Assembly: GCA_023150835.1 (NCBI GenBank)
Contig: JAKLKB010000035.1
Location: forward strand, 1-64,000
Reading direction: 5' to 3'
DNA: 64,000 nt
From: Myxococcota bacterium
GTDB lineage: Bacteria; Myxococcota_C; UBA6777
Of this stretch, positions 32,478 to 40,950 are shown piece after piece; the stretch's first letter is position 1, and each line of letters opens with the position of its first letter. The position numbers were made by a program, and so were the translations under genes. Below the pieces are notes generated by a model. The model saw only the letters and a program-made list of their open reading frames with translations, had not been told where the DNA came from and did no database searches.

Positions 32478-35400
32478 ATGATCTTGACGTGTTACCAATG
32501 CGGTCAAAGCTACGACCTTGCTGGATATCCTGCCGACTACGAATTCGCCTGCGTATGCGGTGCTTATCTTTATCATCCACAACATCCCCAATCTGCCGCC
32601 CAATCCCCCGCTGCTGCGGCCTCTTCTGCTTCGTATGATGGTTACAACGCCGGCCACTACGCTGCCTCGCACGCCTCGCAAACCAGCCTTCCTGCCGATT
32701 CGCCCTTTGCTGCCGAATCGCCCTTTGAAAGCTACAACCTCGATCTCGATGCCAGCGCCGAACAAGGTGATCAAACCAATTTCAGCGAAGGCACCGTCGT
32801 TCGCCAACAACCCACAAACCCCCATCAGTTCGTGGCGACCGAACAAATCTCCGCAGACATCGCCCAAGATCTGCTCAATCTGCGTGCCTCTTCTGGCCCG
32901 ATATCTGGGCTTCCAACGCTTGAAAGCCTACCGTTCGGCCAGCTTGAGTCTCTTGCTTCACCAAGCCCCTCGCAACAAGTGGATCTGGAGAAAAAAGAGC
33001 GCGAACTCCAACAAGCCCGCAACGACCTGCAAAAAGCAAAAGACACCCTCGCTGCTGTACAAAAATCTCAAGACGCTCTGCACAAACAACTCGATGACGC
33101 CAAAAAAGCCCTGCTTGAGGCACAGCAAGCCGCTGCTGTCCATGCAAGCAGCCCACCCCCACAAGATATCCCATCCCAAGCCGAGGCCGAGCAAGTCCGT
33201 AAAGAGCTCGAAGATCTCAAAGCCGTCTCCGAAAAAGATCGCCGCGAAAAAGAACGCGCACTCTTCTCCGAAAACAAACTCAAACGCGAGATCAAAAAGC
33301 TCGAAGAACAGATGGTAGAGCTTCAAAACAAAAGCAACGAAGAAGCCCAACGTACTGAAGCTGCGAACACACTCGAATCCCTCCAACAACAGATCCAAGA
33401 ACGCCAAGCGGATCTCAACGCCCTCCAACAATCCATCCAAGACACCGAAACCCGTCACGTCCAACTCCTCCAAACTCAACAATCCATCCAATCTTCCATC
33501 GACGCCCTCACGCTCGAACAACAACAACACACCCAAACTCGCGACGCTCTCCAAGCCGAGATCGAGCGCCTCCAGATCGCTGTCTCCCAACAGTCCGCCC
33601 TCCAAGAAGAAATCAGCGCCCTCCTCCAACAAAAAGCCGATGCGCTCGCCTCCATCGAACAATCCCGTCTCCTTGAAGCCGAACTCGCACAACAACGCAC
33701 CCAACTCGACGCATCGACCGCCGAGATCACACAGCAACGCAGCGAGATCGCCGAACAACAACAACGCCTAAACGACCAAACCGCCGAAGCTTCCGCACGT
33801 GAGGAGTCGCTCTCCCAACGCGAAGAACAACTCGCCCGATCCGAATCGCAACTCGCCGAGCGCGAACAAACTCTCCTCGCCCAACAATCCAAAACCCAAC
33901 AAACCCTCGAAGAAGCCACTCAAGCCCGCGCCCAAGCCGAAGCCGCGACCCAAGCCCAACGCGCCATCTTGGAAGCCAACAAAGCTGTGGAGCGACAACT
34001 CGAAGAACGCCGCCTCGCCGCCGAACAAGCCGAGACCCAAGCCGAAGAACGTCGCCTCGTCGCCGAACAAGCCGAGGCCCAAGCCCAAGCCATCCTCGAA
34101 TCCGCACAGGCCCAAGCTCAAGCCATCGCCGAAACCGCCCAATCCTCCGCTCAGGCACTCGTTGAATCCGCACAGGCCGAAGCCCAAGCCATCGCCGAAA
34201 CCGCCCAATCCAACGCTCAATCGCTTGTTGAATCCGCACAAGCCGAAGCCCAATCCATCGCCGAAACCGCCCAATCCATCGCCGAAATCGCCCAATCCTC
34301 CGCTCAGGCACTCGTTGAATCCGCACAGGCCGAAGCCCAAGCCATCGTCGAAACCACCCAAGCCAACGCTCAATCGCTGCTTGAATCCGCACAAGCCGAA
34401 GCCCAAACCGTCGCCGAGATCGCACAAGCCCAAGCTGCGGCGGCTCTTTCTTCGGCCCAATCGGAAGCCCAAGCTGCGCTCGATTCAGCCCAAAACCAAG
34501 CCAAAACATCGATCGAATCGGCCCAATCCGAAGCCCACTCCATCCTCGAAACCGCCCGATCCCAAGCTGACACCCTCGTCTCTTCCGCACAGTCCGAGGC
34601 CCAACTTCTGTTCGCTGAAGCACAGCAGATCAACGAAGAAGCCCTTTCTCTCCGAACTGCCGCACAAGTCGCTCACTCCGCTGCTCAACAAGCCACCCTC
34701 GAAGCCCAACAAGCCAAAGACGCCCTTGCTCTCGAACGCAAAAAACACGAAGAGATCCTCGCCTCCATCTCTCAAGAAAATATCCGCCAACAACAGCTTG
34801 TGGCCTCCCTTGAGCAAGAGAACACCGCACTCGTTGCGGAACGTGAGACCCTCGAACAGACTCGTCAACAGCACCTCGCCGCCAAAGCGGCTGCCGAACA
34901 GTCCGAAAACTCTGCAAAACAACGCACCTCCGCTGCGAGCGAAGCCGAACAAAAAGCCTCTGCCCAAAAAGCAGAAGCTGAAAAAGCCCAACAGACCGCG
35001 AAAATCGAACAAGACAACGCTCGAAACCTACTCGAACAAGCCCAAAAAGAACGCCGCACCGTCGAAGAGCGTCTCGCCCAGATCCAAGCCGCTATCCAAA
35101 AAGAAGAAGACACCCGCCAAGCCGCTTTGGCAGCCCAAAAAGAAGCGCAAAAAACCGCAGACCTTGCAGCAAAAGTCGAGGCTCAAAAAGCAGATGCCGA
35201 AAAAGCCCAACAATCGGCTAAGTCCGATCGCGACGCTGCACAACAAGAGCGCCGTGCCGCAGAGTCCGCCCTCGCCGAAGCCAAAGCCCTTCAAAAAGAC
35301 CTTGAACGCCTTGGCGATGAACGCCAAAAACACCAAACAGCCGAAAAAACCCTGCTCAGTACCAAACAAGCCACCGAACAAGCCATCCTTTCCTATCGGC

Positions 35401-35951
35401 GTGTTCGCCAACTTTCTGGTCTGTTTTTCGTCGGTGGCTGCTTGATGAGCCTCGCTGCTTTCTTGCTGTGGGTCTGGAAAGGCTCGACACAAGCCCGTTT
35501 TGATGCGCCGACTCACCGACAACAACACATCGAACCCACTCGCAACGCCCCGCCCACCATCCACGAGAGCTTCCAACGCGATAACCCTCCTCTGCTCAAC
35601 CCCCAAGATCCCGATGAATCACGCGAGATCACTCCGCCTCAGCTTCGCCTTCGCACCACTCCGCCCCCACAGCGTGATGCTTCCGCTCCTTCGCGTGTTG
35701 TGCCTTCTCTAAAACGCGATGCTTCCGCTCCTTCGCGTGTTGTGCCTTCTCTAAAACGCGATGCTTCCGCCCCTTCGCGTGTTGTGCCTCCAACGCCTGC
35801 CAAAACCACACCTTTACGCCCGACACCACGCCTTTTCTTGCCCCGTGTCCCCGCAGATCGACCGCTCGCGCCGACGATCCGAGCGCTACCTACTTCCAAG
35901 CCTACAAGCCAAAGCGCGCCTTCGCCGCGCCCCCCCGTCCCTCATCCATAA
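32478..35951 (+). CDS. Zinc-ribbon, long coiled-coil, single-pass membrane protein
   Basis: A 1157-residue protein. Residues 5-28 form a CxxC...CxCG zinc-ribbon-like start (Cys5, Cys8, Cys25, Cys27). A flexible Ala/Ser/Pro region to about 170 follows. A very long Gln/Glu/Ala/Lys coiled coil runs from about 170 to 970, and within it residues about 500-720 repeat AQAEAQAIAETAQS-type blocks. One transmembrane helix (LFFVGGCLMSLAAFLLWVW, about 980-1000) comes next. The tail is Pro-rich with two and a half copies of a 14-residue unit, RDASAPSRVVPSLK. Architecture suggests a structural or tethering protein spanning long distances, with the zinc ribbon in the cytoplasm. No family is recognised. Start: ATG at 32478 with AGGAG upstream. 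A strong terminator follows. Confidence 0.8.
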   Translation: MILTCYQCGQSYDLAGYPADYEFACVCGAYLYHPQHPQSAAQSPAAAASSASYDGYNAGHYAASHASQTSLPADSPFAAESPFESYNLDLDASAEQGDQTNFSEGTVVRQQPTNPHQFVATEQISADIAQDLLNLRASSGPISGLPTLESLPFGQLESLASPSPSQQVDLEKKERELQQARNDLQKAKDTLAAVQKSQDALHKQLDDAKKALLEAQQAAAVHASSPPPQDIPSQAEAEQVRKELEDLKAVSEKDRREKERALFSENKLKREIKKLEEQMVELQNKSNEEAQRTEAANTLESLQQQIQERQADLNALQQSIQDTETRHVQLLQTQQSIQSSIDALTLEQQQHTQTRDALQAEIERLQIAVSQQSALQEEISALLQQKADALASIEQSRLLEAELAQQRTQLDASTAEITQQRSEIAEQQQRLNDQTAEASAREESLSQREEQLARSESQLAEREQTLLAQQSKTQQTLEEATQARAQAEAATQAQRAILEANKAVERQLEERRLAAEQAETQAEERRLVAEQAEAQAQAILESAQAQAQAIAETAQSSAQALVESAQAEAQAIAETAQSNAQSLVESAQAEAQSIAETAQSIAEIAQSSAQALVESAQAEAQAIVETTQANAQSLLESAQAEAQTVAEIAQAQAAAALSSAQSEAQAALDSAQNQAKTSIESAQSEAHSILETARSQADTLVSSAQSEAQLLFAEAQQINEEALSLRTAAQVAHSAAQQATLEAQQAKDALALERKKHEEILASISQENIRQQQLVASLEQENTALVAERETLEQTRQQHLAAKAAAEQSENSAKQRTSAASEAEQKASAQKAEAEKAQQTAKIEQDNARNLLEQAQKERRTVEERLAQIQAAIQKEEDTRQAALAAQKEAQKTADLAAKVEAQKADAEKAQQSAKSDRDAAQQERRAAESALAEAKALQKDLERLGDERQKHQTAEKTLLSTKQATEQAILSYRRVRQLSGLFFVGGCLMSLAAFLLWVWKGSTQARFDAPTHRQQHIEPTRNAPPTIHESFQRDNPPLLNPQDPDESREITPPQLRLRTTPPPQRDASAPSRVVPSLKRDASAPSRVVPSLKRDASAPSRVVPPTPAKTTPLRPTPRLFLPRVPADRPLAPTIRALPTSKPTSQSAPSPRPPVPHP

Positions 35952-35964
35952 ATACCCATCAACA

Positions 35965-36000
35965 GACGGCCAGACTCGGATCGCTCTGGCTGTTTTTTTG
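35965..36000 (+). terminator. Rho-independent terminator
   Basis: A stem of nine to ten pairs (about 35965-35974 with 35985-35994, core GGCCAGA/TCTGGCT), a ten-base loop and a run of seven T at 35993-35999. It follows the coiled-coil gene stop by about 15 nt. The next plus-strand gene starts only about 20 nt later without a visible ribosome site, so some readthrough or an internal promoter must serve it. Confidence 0.85.
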
Positions 36001-36020
36001 AGCAACATACCGAATTTCTG

Positions 36021-36881
36021 ATGAAAAAACTCGAAGACCTCTACAGCCTCCCCCTTCGCCAAATCCCCATCGCTGTCTTCGATCTGGAAACGACAGGACT
36101 CCGCCCCCAAGTCGATGCCGTCTGTGAGATCGGCGCGGTGCGCGTGGAGGCTGGGGCTTTGACGGAAACCTACTCCACCTTCGTTCAGCCCCAACGCGAT
36201 ATCCCCCAAGAAGTGATCGATATCCACAACATCACTCCTGAGATGTTGACCGATGCTCCTTTGCTCGCGGAGGTCATGCCTCATTTTCTCGGATTCATCG
36301 GATCTTCGGTGATCGCAGGGCACAACATCGGCTTCGATCTGAGCTTTCTCCACGCGGCTTCTTTGCCTTGGGGTGTCGATCTTTACCAACGCCCCATCCT
36401 CGACACCGCTCACCTCGCCCGCAGACTTCTTCCCAAACAAAAAAGCTACGCTCTTGTCGCCCTCGCCCAACATCTCTCCCTCCCCTCGGGCTCTTTTCAT
36501 CGTGCTCTTGATGATGCCCAAACCACCGCCCACTTGCTCTTACTTCTTCTTCATGAAGCCGAAAAGCAAAAGATCGATACCCTCGCTCAGCTCGAAAAAA
36601 CCCATCCCTTCCCCGGAACTCCTCCCCCCATCCATCAACAATCTCCCCCCCTCGAAAAAGACCTTTGGCTCGCCATCCAACACCAACAACAAGTCCTGAT
36701 CCGCTACAGAAACGCACGCAACGAAGCGGTCGAACGCCAGATCTCCCCCGAACGCTTGATCTCCCCGTACCTCTATGCCTATTGCCATCTCCGACAAGAA
36801 CACCGTTCTTTCCGCCTTGATCGCATCGAATCCTATAAACTCCTTGAACCGACCACCTCCACCGATACCACCGAGCTTTAA
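36021..36881 (+). CDS. DnaQ-like 3'-5' exonuclease fused to a WYL domain
   Basis: A 286-residue two-domain protein. Residues 15-180 carry the DEDDh exonuclease set: Asp21 and Glu23 (FDLETTG), Asp106 (HNIGFD), His160 and Asp165 (HRALDDA), as in DNA polymerase III epsilon. After a Pro-rich linker, residues about 215-280 match the WYL domain: QVLIRYRNARNEAVERQISP, then LISPYLYAYCHLRQEHRSFR and a closing LDRIESY. WYL domains bind nucleic acid or nucleotides and usually control transcription factors or defence proteins, so an exonuclease gated by a ligand is an attractive inference. No ribosome site precedes the ATG, and the gene follows a terminator by 20 nt. It overlaps the stop of the convergent anti-sigma gene by 4 nt. 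Confidence 0.85.
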   Translation: MKKLEDLYSLPLRQIPIAVFDLETTGLRPQVDAVCEIGAVRVEAGALTETYSTFVQPQRDIPQEVIDIHNITPEMLTDAPLLAEVMPHFLGFIGSSVIAGHNIGFDLSFLHAASLPWGVDLYQRPILDTAHLARRLLPKQKSYALVALAQHLSLPSGSFHRALDDAQTTAHLLLLLLHEAEKQKIDTLAQLEKTHPFPGTPPPIHQQSPPLEKDLWLAIQHQQQVLIRYRNARNEAVERQISPERLISPYLYAYCHLRQEHRSFRLDRIESYKLLEPTTSTDTTEL

Positions 36882-37381
36882 GGCGAAGAGGGCGAAGACA
36901 AGGGCTTGGATGTTGGGACGATCGTATTTGTCTTGGGGGCGACGTGATCGCGGGAGGCGGCAGGGGCAGGGCTGCGTGGTGGGAGGGAAGTGCGTGATCG
37001 AGGCGCGGGGTTTTTGGACGAAGAGGTGTCGTGTTGTTGGACCAGAAGATAGAGAACGAGCATCAAGATCACGACGATGATTCCGAGGATCTCGTAGGGC
37101 ATACGAAATTGGGGTTGTTGGTCGATGCGGGTGCGTTTTTGTCGGCGCACCTTTCGCTTGACTTTTTGCACGAAGTCTGAGGGGGCTTCGAGGGAAGGCA
37201 GGCGTTGCATAAGCGAGAGCGTCTGGCGCAAGCTTTCGAGTTCTGCGCGGATATCAGGTCTCTCTTGAAGAAGCGTCTCGACGACAGCGCGTTCGTCGTG
37301 GTCGAGATCTTCTTCGAGATAGCGGCTCAGCATCTCTTCGGTTTCCATGTCGGGGGGGAGGGTTGTTCGAACCACCGTCAT
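36878..37381 (-). CDS. Membrane anti-sigma factor, partner of the adjacent ECF sigma
   Basis: A 167-residue protein: an N-terminal helical region (about residues 15-60, MLSRYLEEDLDHDERAVVET) of the anti-sigma type, a basic stretch (VKRKVRRQKRTR), one transmembrane helix (about 97-115, ILGIIVVILMLVLYLLV) and a Ser/Pro-rich periplasmic tail. The N-terminal helix pattern is that of ZAS/RseA-like anti-sigmas, though the HxxxCxxC zinc motif is absent. Its ATG overlaps the sigma stop (ATGA), so synthesis is coupled to the sigma factor. It would hold the sigma at the membrane until a signal triggers release. Confidence 0.82.
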   Translation of the reverse strand: MTVVRTTLPPDMETEEMLSRYLEEDLDHDERAVVETLLQERPDIRAELESLRQTLSLMQRLPSLEAPSDFVQKVKRKVRRQKRTRIDQQPQFRMPYEILGIIVVILMLVLYLLVQQHDTSSSKNPAPRSRTSLPPRSPAPAASRDHVAPKTNTIVPTSKPLSSPSSP

Positions 37382-38028
37382 CGATCATCTCCAAAGCGGC
37401 GACCTTGCTGGGGGCGGATGGAGGCTCCTGTGGCAAGGTAAGGTTGCATTTGTTGGCGCAAGGCGCTGCGTGCGCGGTGGAGCCGCGACTTGACGGTTCC
37501 GAGGGCCAAGCCCGTGATCTCGGCGATGTGTTCGTAAGGCAGGTGCTCGATATCCCGCAATACGAGGATAATTCGGTGTTCTTCGTCGAGCGCCAGCAAC
37601 TCGCGTTGGATCAAGGTCTCCAGTTCGCGTCCCAAGAGTTGTTGTTCGGGGTTGGCGAGGGCCATCGAGACATGGGCTTGGATATCGGTCTCGGCAGTCT
37701 CGCTGATCTCTTGGGCTTTGTGAAAGTTTCGGCGGAACAGATACTTGAGGCGGTTTTTGCAGAGGTTGACGGTGATGCGGTACAGCCACGTTGAAAAAGC
37801 ACAATCTCCGCGAAACTGTTCCAAAGATCGATGCAGCGTGACAAAGACCTCTTGTGCAAGGTCTTCGGTCTCTTCTGGAATGCCCAAGATGCGATGCACC
37901 AAGTTAAAGACGCGGTTTTGGTAACGCCGCACCAGCAAAGAAAAAGCGAAGTCTTCGCCTTTTTTGACACGACGAACCAACTCGTCATCCGAAAAGGCCG
38001 CTTGTTCTTCCACATTCGATGTCTGCAT
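37378..38028 (-). CDS. ECF sigma factor (RpoE-like)
   Basis: A 216-residue sigma factor. Region 2 reads FAFSLLVRRYQNRVFNLVHRI and continues EETEDLAQEVFVTLHRSLEQF with a GDCAFSTWLYRITVN block. Region 4 reads LALDEEHRIILVLRDIEHLPY and ends GTVKSRLHRARSALR. It lacks the sigma-1 and sigma-3 domains, as expected. Start: ATG at 38028 with AGAGGA upstream, chosen over an in-frame TTG 33 nt earlier. It forms a two-gene unit with the anti-sigma gene, with a 4-nt overlap. Confidence 0.92.
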   Translation of the reverse strand: MQTSNVEEQAAFSDDELVRRVKKGEDFAFSLLVRRYQNRVFNLVHRILGIPEETEDLAQEVFVTLHRSLEQFRGDCAFSTWLYRITVNLCKNRLKYLFRRNFHKAQEISETAETDIQAHVSMALANPEQQLLGRELETLIQRELLALDEEHRIILVLRDIEHLPYEHIAEITGLALGTVKSRLHRARSALRQQMQPYLATGASIRPQQGRRFGDDR

Positions 38029-38142
38029 CCGATCCTCTCGTGGTTTCGCCTCGATTTGCAAAGAATCTCAAACTGTTTCGCATCTTGGAGGGGATGGACA
38101 CGACCGACTGAAAAAAGTTCCTCTCCAGAAGGCACGCCGCGA

Positions 38143-39648
38143 TCAAACTTTGGTGGCGAGTCGAATGTATTCGAGCAGCGTTGCGATGCCGAAGCCCGTT
38201 CCGCCACGGCGCAAGATCCCAAAGTCACGTTCGACATGCGCGGGTCCAGCGATATCCAAGTGCGCCCAGTTCACGCCTTCTTTGACAAACTCGCGCAAGA
38301 ACAAGCCTCCCGCGATCGCTCCTCCCCAACGCTCCCCAACGTTCGAGAGATCGGCGATGTTGCTTTTGAGTCCTTCGCGCACGTCTTCCAACAACGGAAG
38401 CGGCCAAAACGATTCGCCCACCTTTTCGCCTGCGGATTTGAGTTCATCGGCCATCGTTGGCGTGTTGCTCATCACGCCGGCGGTGTAGCGCCCCAGAGCG
38501 ACCATACAAGCCCCCGTCAAGGTCGCCAAGTCGATCACATGGGTGGCTCCTTGATCACAAGCGTAGCTCAAGGTGTCACCAAGCACCAAACGCCCTTCGG
38601 CGTCGGTATTGAGGATCTCGACGGTTTTTTTGTTGTAGGCCGTCACCACGTCGTTGACGCGAAATGCCGCAGCACCCGTCATATTTTCGGCGGCTGCGAT
38701 GTAGCCGTGTATCTCGAAGGGAGGCTTGAGTTGAGCGATCGCTTGCATCGCACCAAAAACAGCGGCTCCACCGGCCATATCCGCTTGCATCCCGTTCATG
38801 CTGGCAGCGGGTTTGATGCACAAGCCGCCCGAATCAAAAGTCAATCCTTTGCCGACGAGAGCGAGGACCATCGAACCTTTTTTGGGTTTTTTGGTGGGTT
38901 TGTAGACCAAGCGGATCAGGCGGCAAGGCTGAGCGCTACCCGCCCCAACAGCCAAAAACATGTGCATACCAAGTTCGCGCATCTGCGTGTCGTCTAGCAC
39001 TTCGCAAACCAAGTGGTAGGCGTTGGCCATCTCTTGGGCGCGCTTGGCAAATTCGGGGGGATGCAAGACACAAGGAGGTTCGTTGACGAGATCGCGAGCC
39101 GCAAAGATCGCGTCGAGGTAGATCTTGGCGTCATGAAAGGCATCTTTGAGGGCTTTGTTTTGGGCCGCGTTGGGTTTTTGTGGGCATTGCAGCCACAAGG
39201 ATTTCAGACTGGCGGCTTGGGCATCTTTGGTTTTGTACGTCAAGAAGCGGTACGAGACCAAACCCGCCCCCATCGCGGCTGCAAAGGCTTGGGCCGCCCA
39301 TGCCTCGGGTTCGTCTCCCAAGGTGATCGCAAGGCTGGTGGCTTTTTGTTGGTTGGCGGTTTCGGCGAGACTGGCGGCAAGGCTTTGCCATTCGGCGGGC
39401 TGGTTGGGCTTTTTGTTGCCCAATCCCACAACCAAGACTTGCCGTGCAGCCAAACGGCCCATCGGCGTCAACAGTAGCCGTTGGCCTGCTTTTCCTTCGA
39501 ATCCTTGGGCTTCTGCGAGATCTTGTAAGGGACCGCCCAGCGCGGTATCCAAGGCTGAAAAGCTATCATCTTTGTCTGTTCCGCCTACACACACCGCCAA
39601 CATATCAACTTTGGCTTGGAGATCCTGCTCTGCGATCTTGAAATCCAT
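38143..39648 (-). CDS. pepA: Leucyl aminopeptidase (M17)
   Basis: A 501-residue M17 aminopeptidase. The catalytic region is clear: LVGKGLTFDSGGLCIKPAA with metal ligands Lys and Asp, DMAGGAAV, and the family signature NTDAEGRLVLGD with Asp and Glu ligands and Arg. It removes N-terminal residues from peptides as a hexamer with two metal ions per site. PepA can also bind DNA; the regions for that are not assessed. Start: ATG at 39648 with AAAGGA upstream. The gene is divergent from the nucleotidyltransferase-fold gene, with under 70 bp between them. Confidence 0.92.
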   Translation of the reverse strand: MDFKIAEQDLQAKVDMLAVCVGGTDKDDSFSALDTALGGPLQDLAEAQGFEGKAGQRLLLTPMGRLAARQVLVVGLGNKKPNQPAEWQSLAASLAETANQQKATSLAITLGDEPEAWAAQAFAAAMGAGLVSYRFLTYKTKDAQAASLKSLWLQCPQKPNAAQNKALKDAFHDAKIYLDAIFAARDLVNEPPCVLHPPEFAKRAQEMANAYHLVCEVLDDTQMRELGMHMFLAVGAGSAQPCRLIRLVYKPTKKPKKGSMVLALVGKGLTFDSGGLCIKPAASMNGMQADMAGGAAVFGAMQAIAQLKPPFEIHGYIAAAENMTGAAAFRVNDVVTAYNKKTVEILNTDAEGRLVLGDTLSYACDQGATHVIDLATLTGACMVALGRYTAGVMSNTPTMADELKSAGEKVGESFWPLPLLEDVREGLKSNIADLSNVGERWGGAIAGGLFLREFVKEGVNWAHLDIAGPAHVERDFGILRRGGTGFGIATLLEYIRLATKV

Positions 39649-39717
39649 TTCTGTTCCTTTCTTCCTGTATTTCTCGAACGGTGCTGTTTCGCTGTGCTTT
39701 GACAACGGGTGACTGTT

Positions 39718-40950
39718 ATGCTTTTTATACGTGCGCTGAAACCTTGTCTATCGGAAAGATTGTTTTGCGCGATCAAACGAGGGAGCTTTTGCTTGGCGAC
39801 AGGTCTGTCTTCTTCTTTGTTTTTGGCGGACGAGATGTGGTTGATGGCGTTGTGCTTTCCTGTGCGGCCCGATGCGCCGTCACCCTTCGATCTCGAAGCG
39901 ATGGTCCGCCATCTGCCTTTGCCCGATCTTGCGCAGCTTTTTGAGCGTGCGCAACACGAACGCTTGTTGCCACTGTTGTCATGGAAGCTACAACATCCCG
40001 ATGGATGGCCTTTTTCGATCCGAACGCAGATACCACACCTCCCTGACGAGATCCGTCAACGCGCTCGCAGCGCCCTTCGCCAACAGCGAAAATCTGCGAT
40101 GCTCCGAGAGGCTCTGCTACAGGATGTGGCCCATCACCTTCAAGTACTCGATACCCACGCGATCCTCTACAAAGGCTCGGCGTACGAACGCTCGTTGTAC
40201 TCGGAACTTGGCCTGCGACCGATGGTTGATACCGATATCATCGTACCGTCCTCCGCTTACGAGTCGTTATGCCATCGCCTCGAACAACACGGATATCACA
40301 GGCTGATCAAGCATTCTCACGAACAAAGTTTTCACCACCCGCCCACGGCAACCCTTCTTGATGTTCATCGGGCGCTTTCGCCCGAACAAGAGGGGCTTTT
40401 TGATGTCTCGGCGCTTTTTCCTTTGGGGGTGCCGCTGGGGGCGGCCCCTGCTTATTTGGTATTGCCTCCCGCGATGTTGCTGTTGTTGCATCTGTTTCAT
40501 CTGCGCGGCAACGGTATGAATCCAATCGAGGCTCCGTTGTTGTCGGTTGTGGATCTGTTGTTGCTTGCCCAACGGGCGATAGAAGAACGCGAGAGATTGT
40601 GGGGGGATGCGCAGCGTTGGCGATGTGTGGGGCTGTTGCGTCTTGCCGATGCGTTGCTCCAAGGGCTTTTCTTGACGCCGCCGCTACCGCTTGCACCGAC
40701 GTCTCGGTCACCTTGGGAAGCCTTGCAACGTGTTGCCTTGCCCCGATTGTTGGCCTGTATCCGACAGGCCAAGCATCACGCTGAGGTGCCCCGCTCTAGT
40801 TTCCAAAGCCCGCAAGATCAAGCCTTACGGTCGTTGCTGCGTTTCTTTTGCTACGACACTCTTCCCGATCTGCTGCGCAGTCAAACCGCCAAGGCCATGC
40901 GGCTGCTCGCACGAACCCTCAAGGAGCGCGCAGCTCGTCGCGGTGGGTGA
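39718..40950 (+). CDS. Nucleotidyltransferase-fold protein (NTP_transf_5-like)
   Basis: About 410 residues. The core reads HAILYKGSAYERSLYSELGL then RPMVDTDIIVPSSAYE, matching the G[ST]...R...D-x-D pattern of the NTP_transf_5 family of uncharacterised nucleotidyltransferases. Members often occur with HprK-like kinases, PqqD proteins and RiPP or capsule genes. Such genes occur here too, but 31 kb away at 4.7-7.4 kb. The start is uncertain: ATG 39718 has no ribosome site and overlaps a TTGACA-18-TTTTAT promoter-like pair (39699-39728), so the ATG at 39835 is a real alternative (about 371 residues). Its 3' end overlaps the convergent Ppx/GppA gene by 32 nt. Confidence 0.78.
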   Translation: MLFIRALKPCLSERLFCAIKRGSFCLATGLSSSLFLADEMWLMALCFPVRPDAPSPFDLEAMVRHLPLPDLAQLFERAQHERLLPLLSWKLQHPDGWPFSIRTQIPHLPDEIRQRARSALRQQRKSAMLREALLQDVAHHLQVLDTHAILYKGSAYERSLYSELGLRPMVDTDIIVPSSAYESLCHRLEQHGYHRLIKHSHEQSFHHPPTATLLDVHRALSPEQEGLFDVSALFPLGVPLGAAPAYLVLPPAMLLLLHLFHLRGNGMNPIEAPLLSVVDLLLLAQRAIEERERLWGDAQRWRCVGLLRLADALLQGLFLTPPLPLAPTSRSPWEALQRVALPRLLACIRQAKHHAEVPRSSFQSPQDQALRSLLRFFCYDTLPDLLRSQTAKAMRLLARTLKERAARRGG

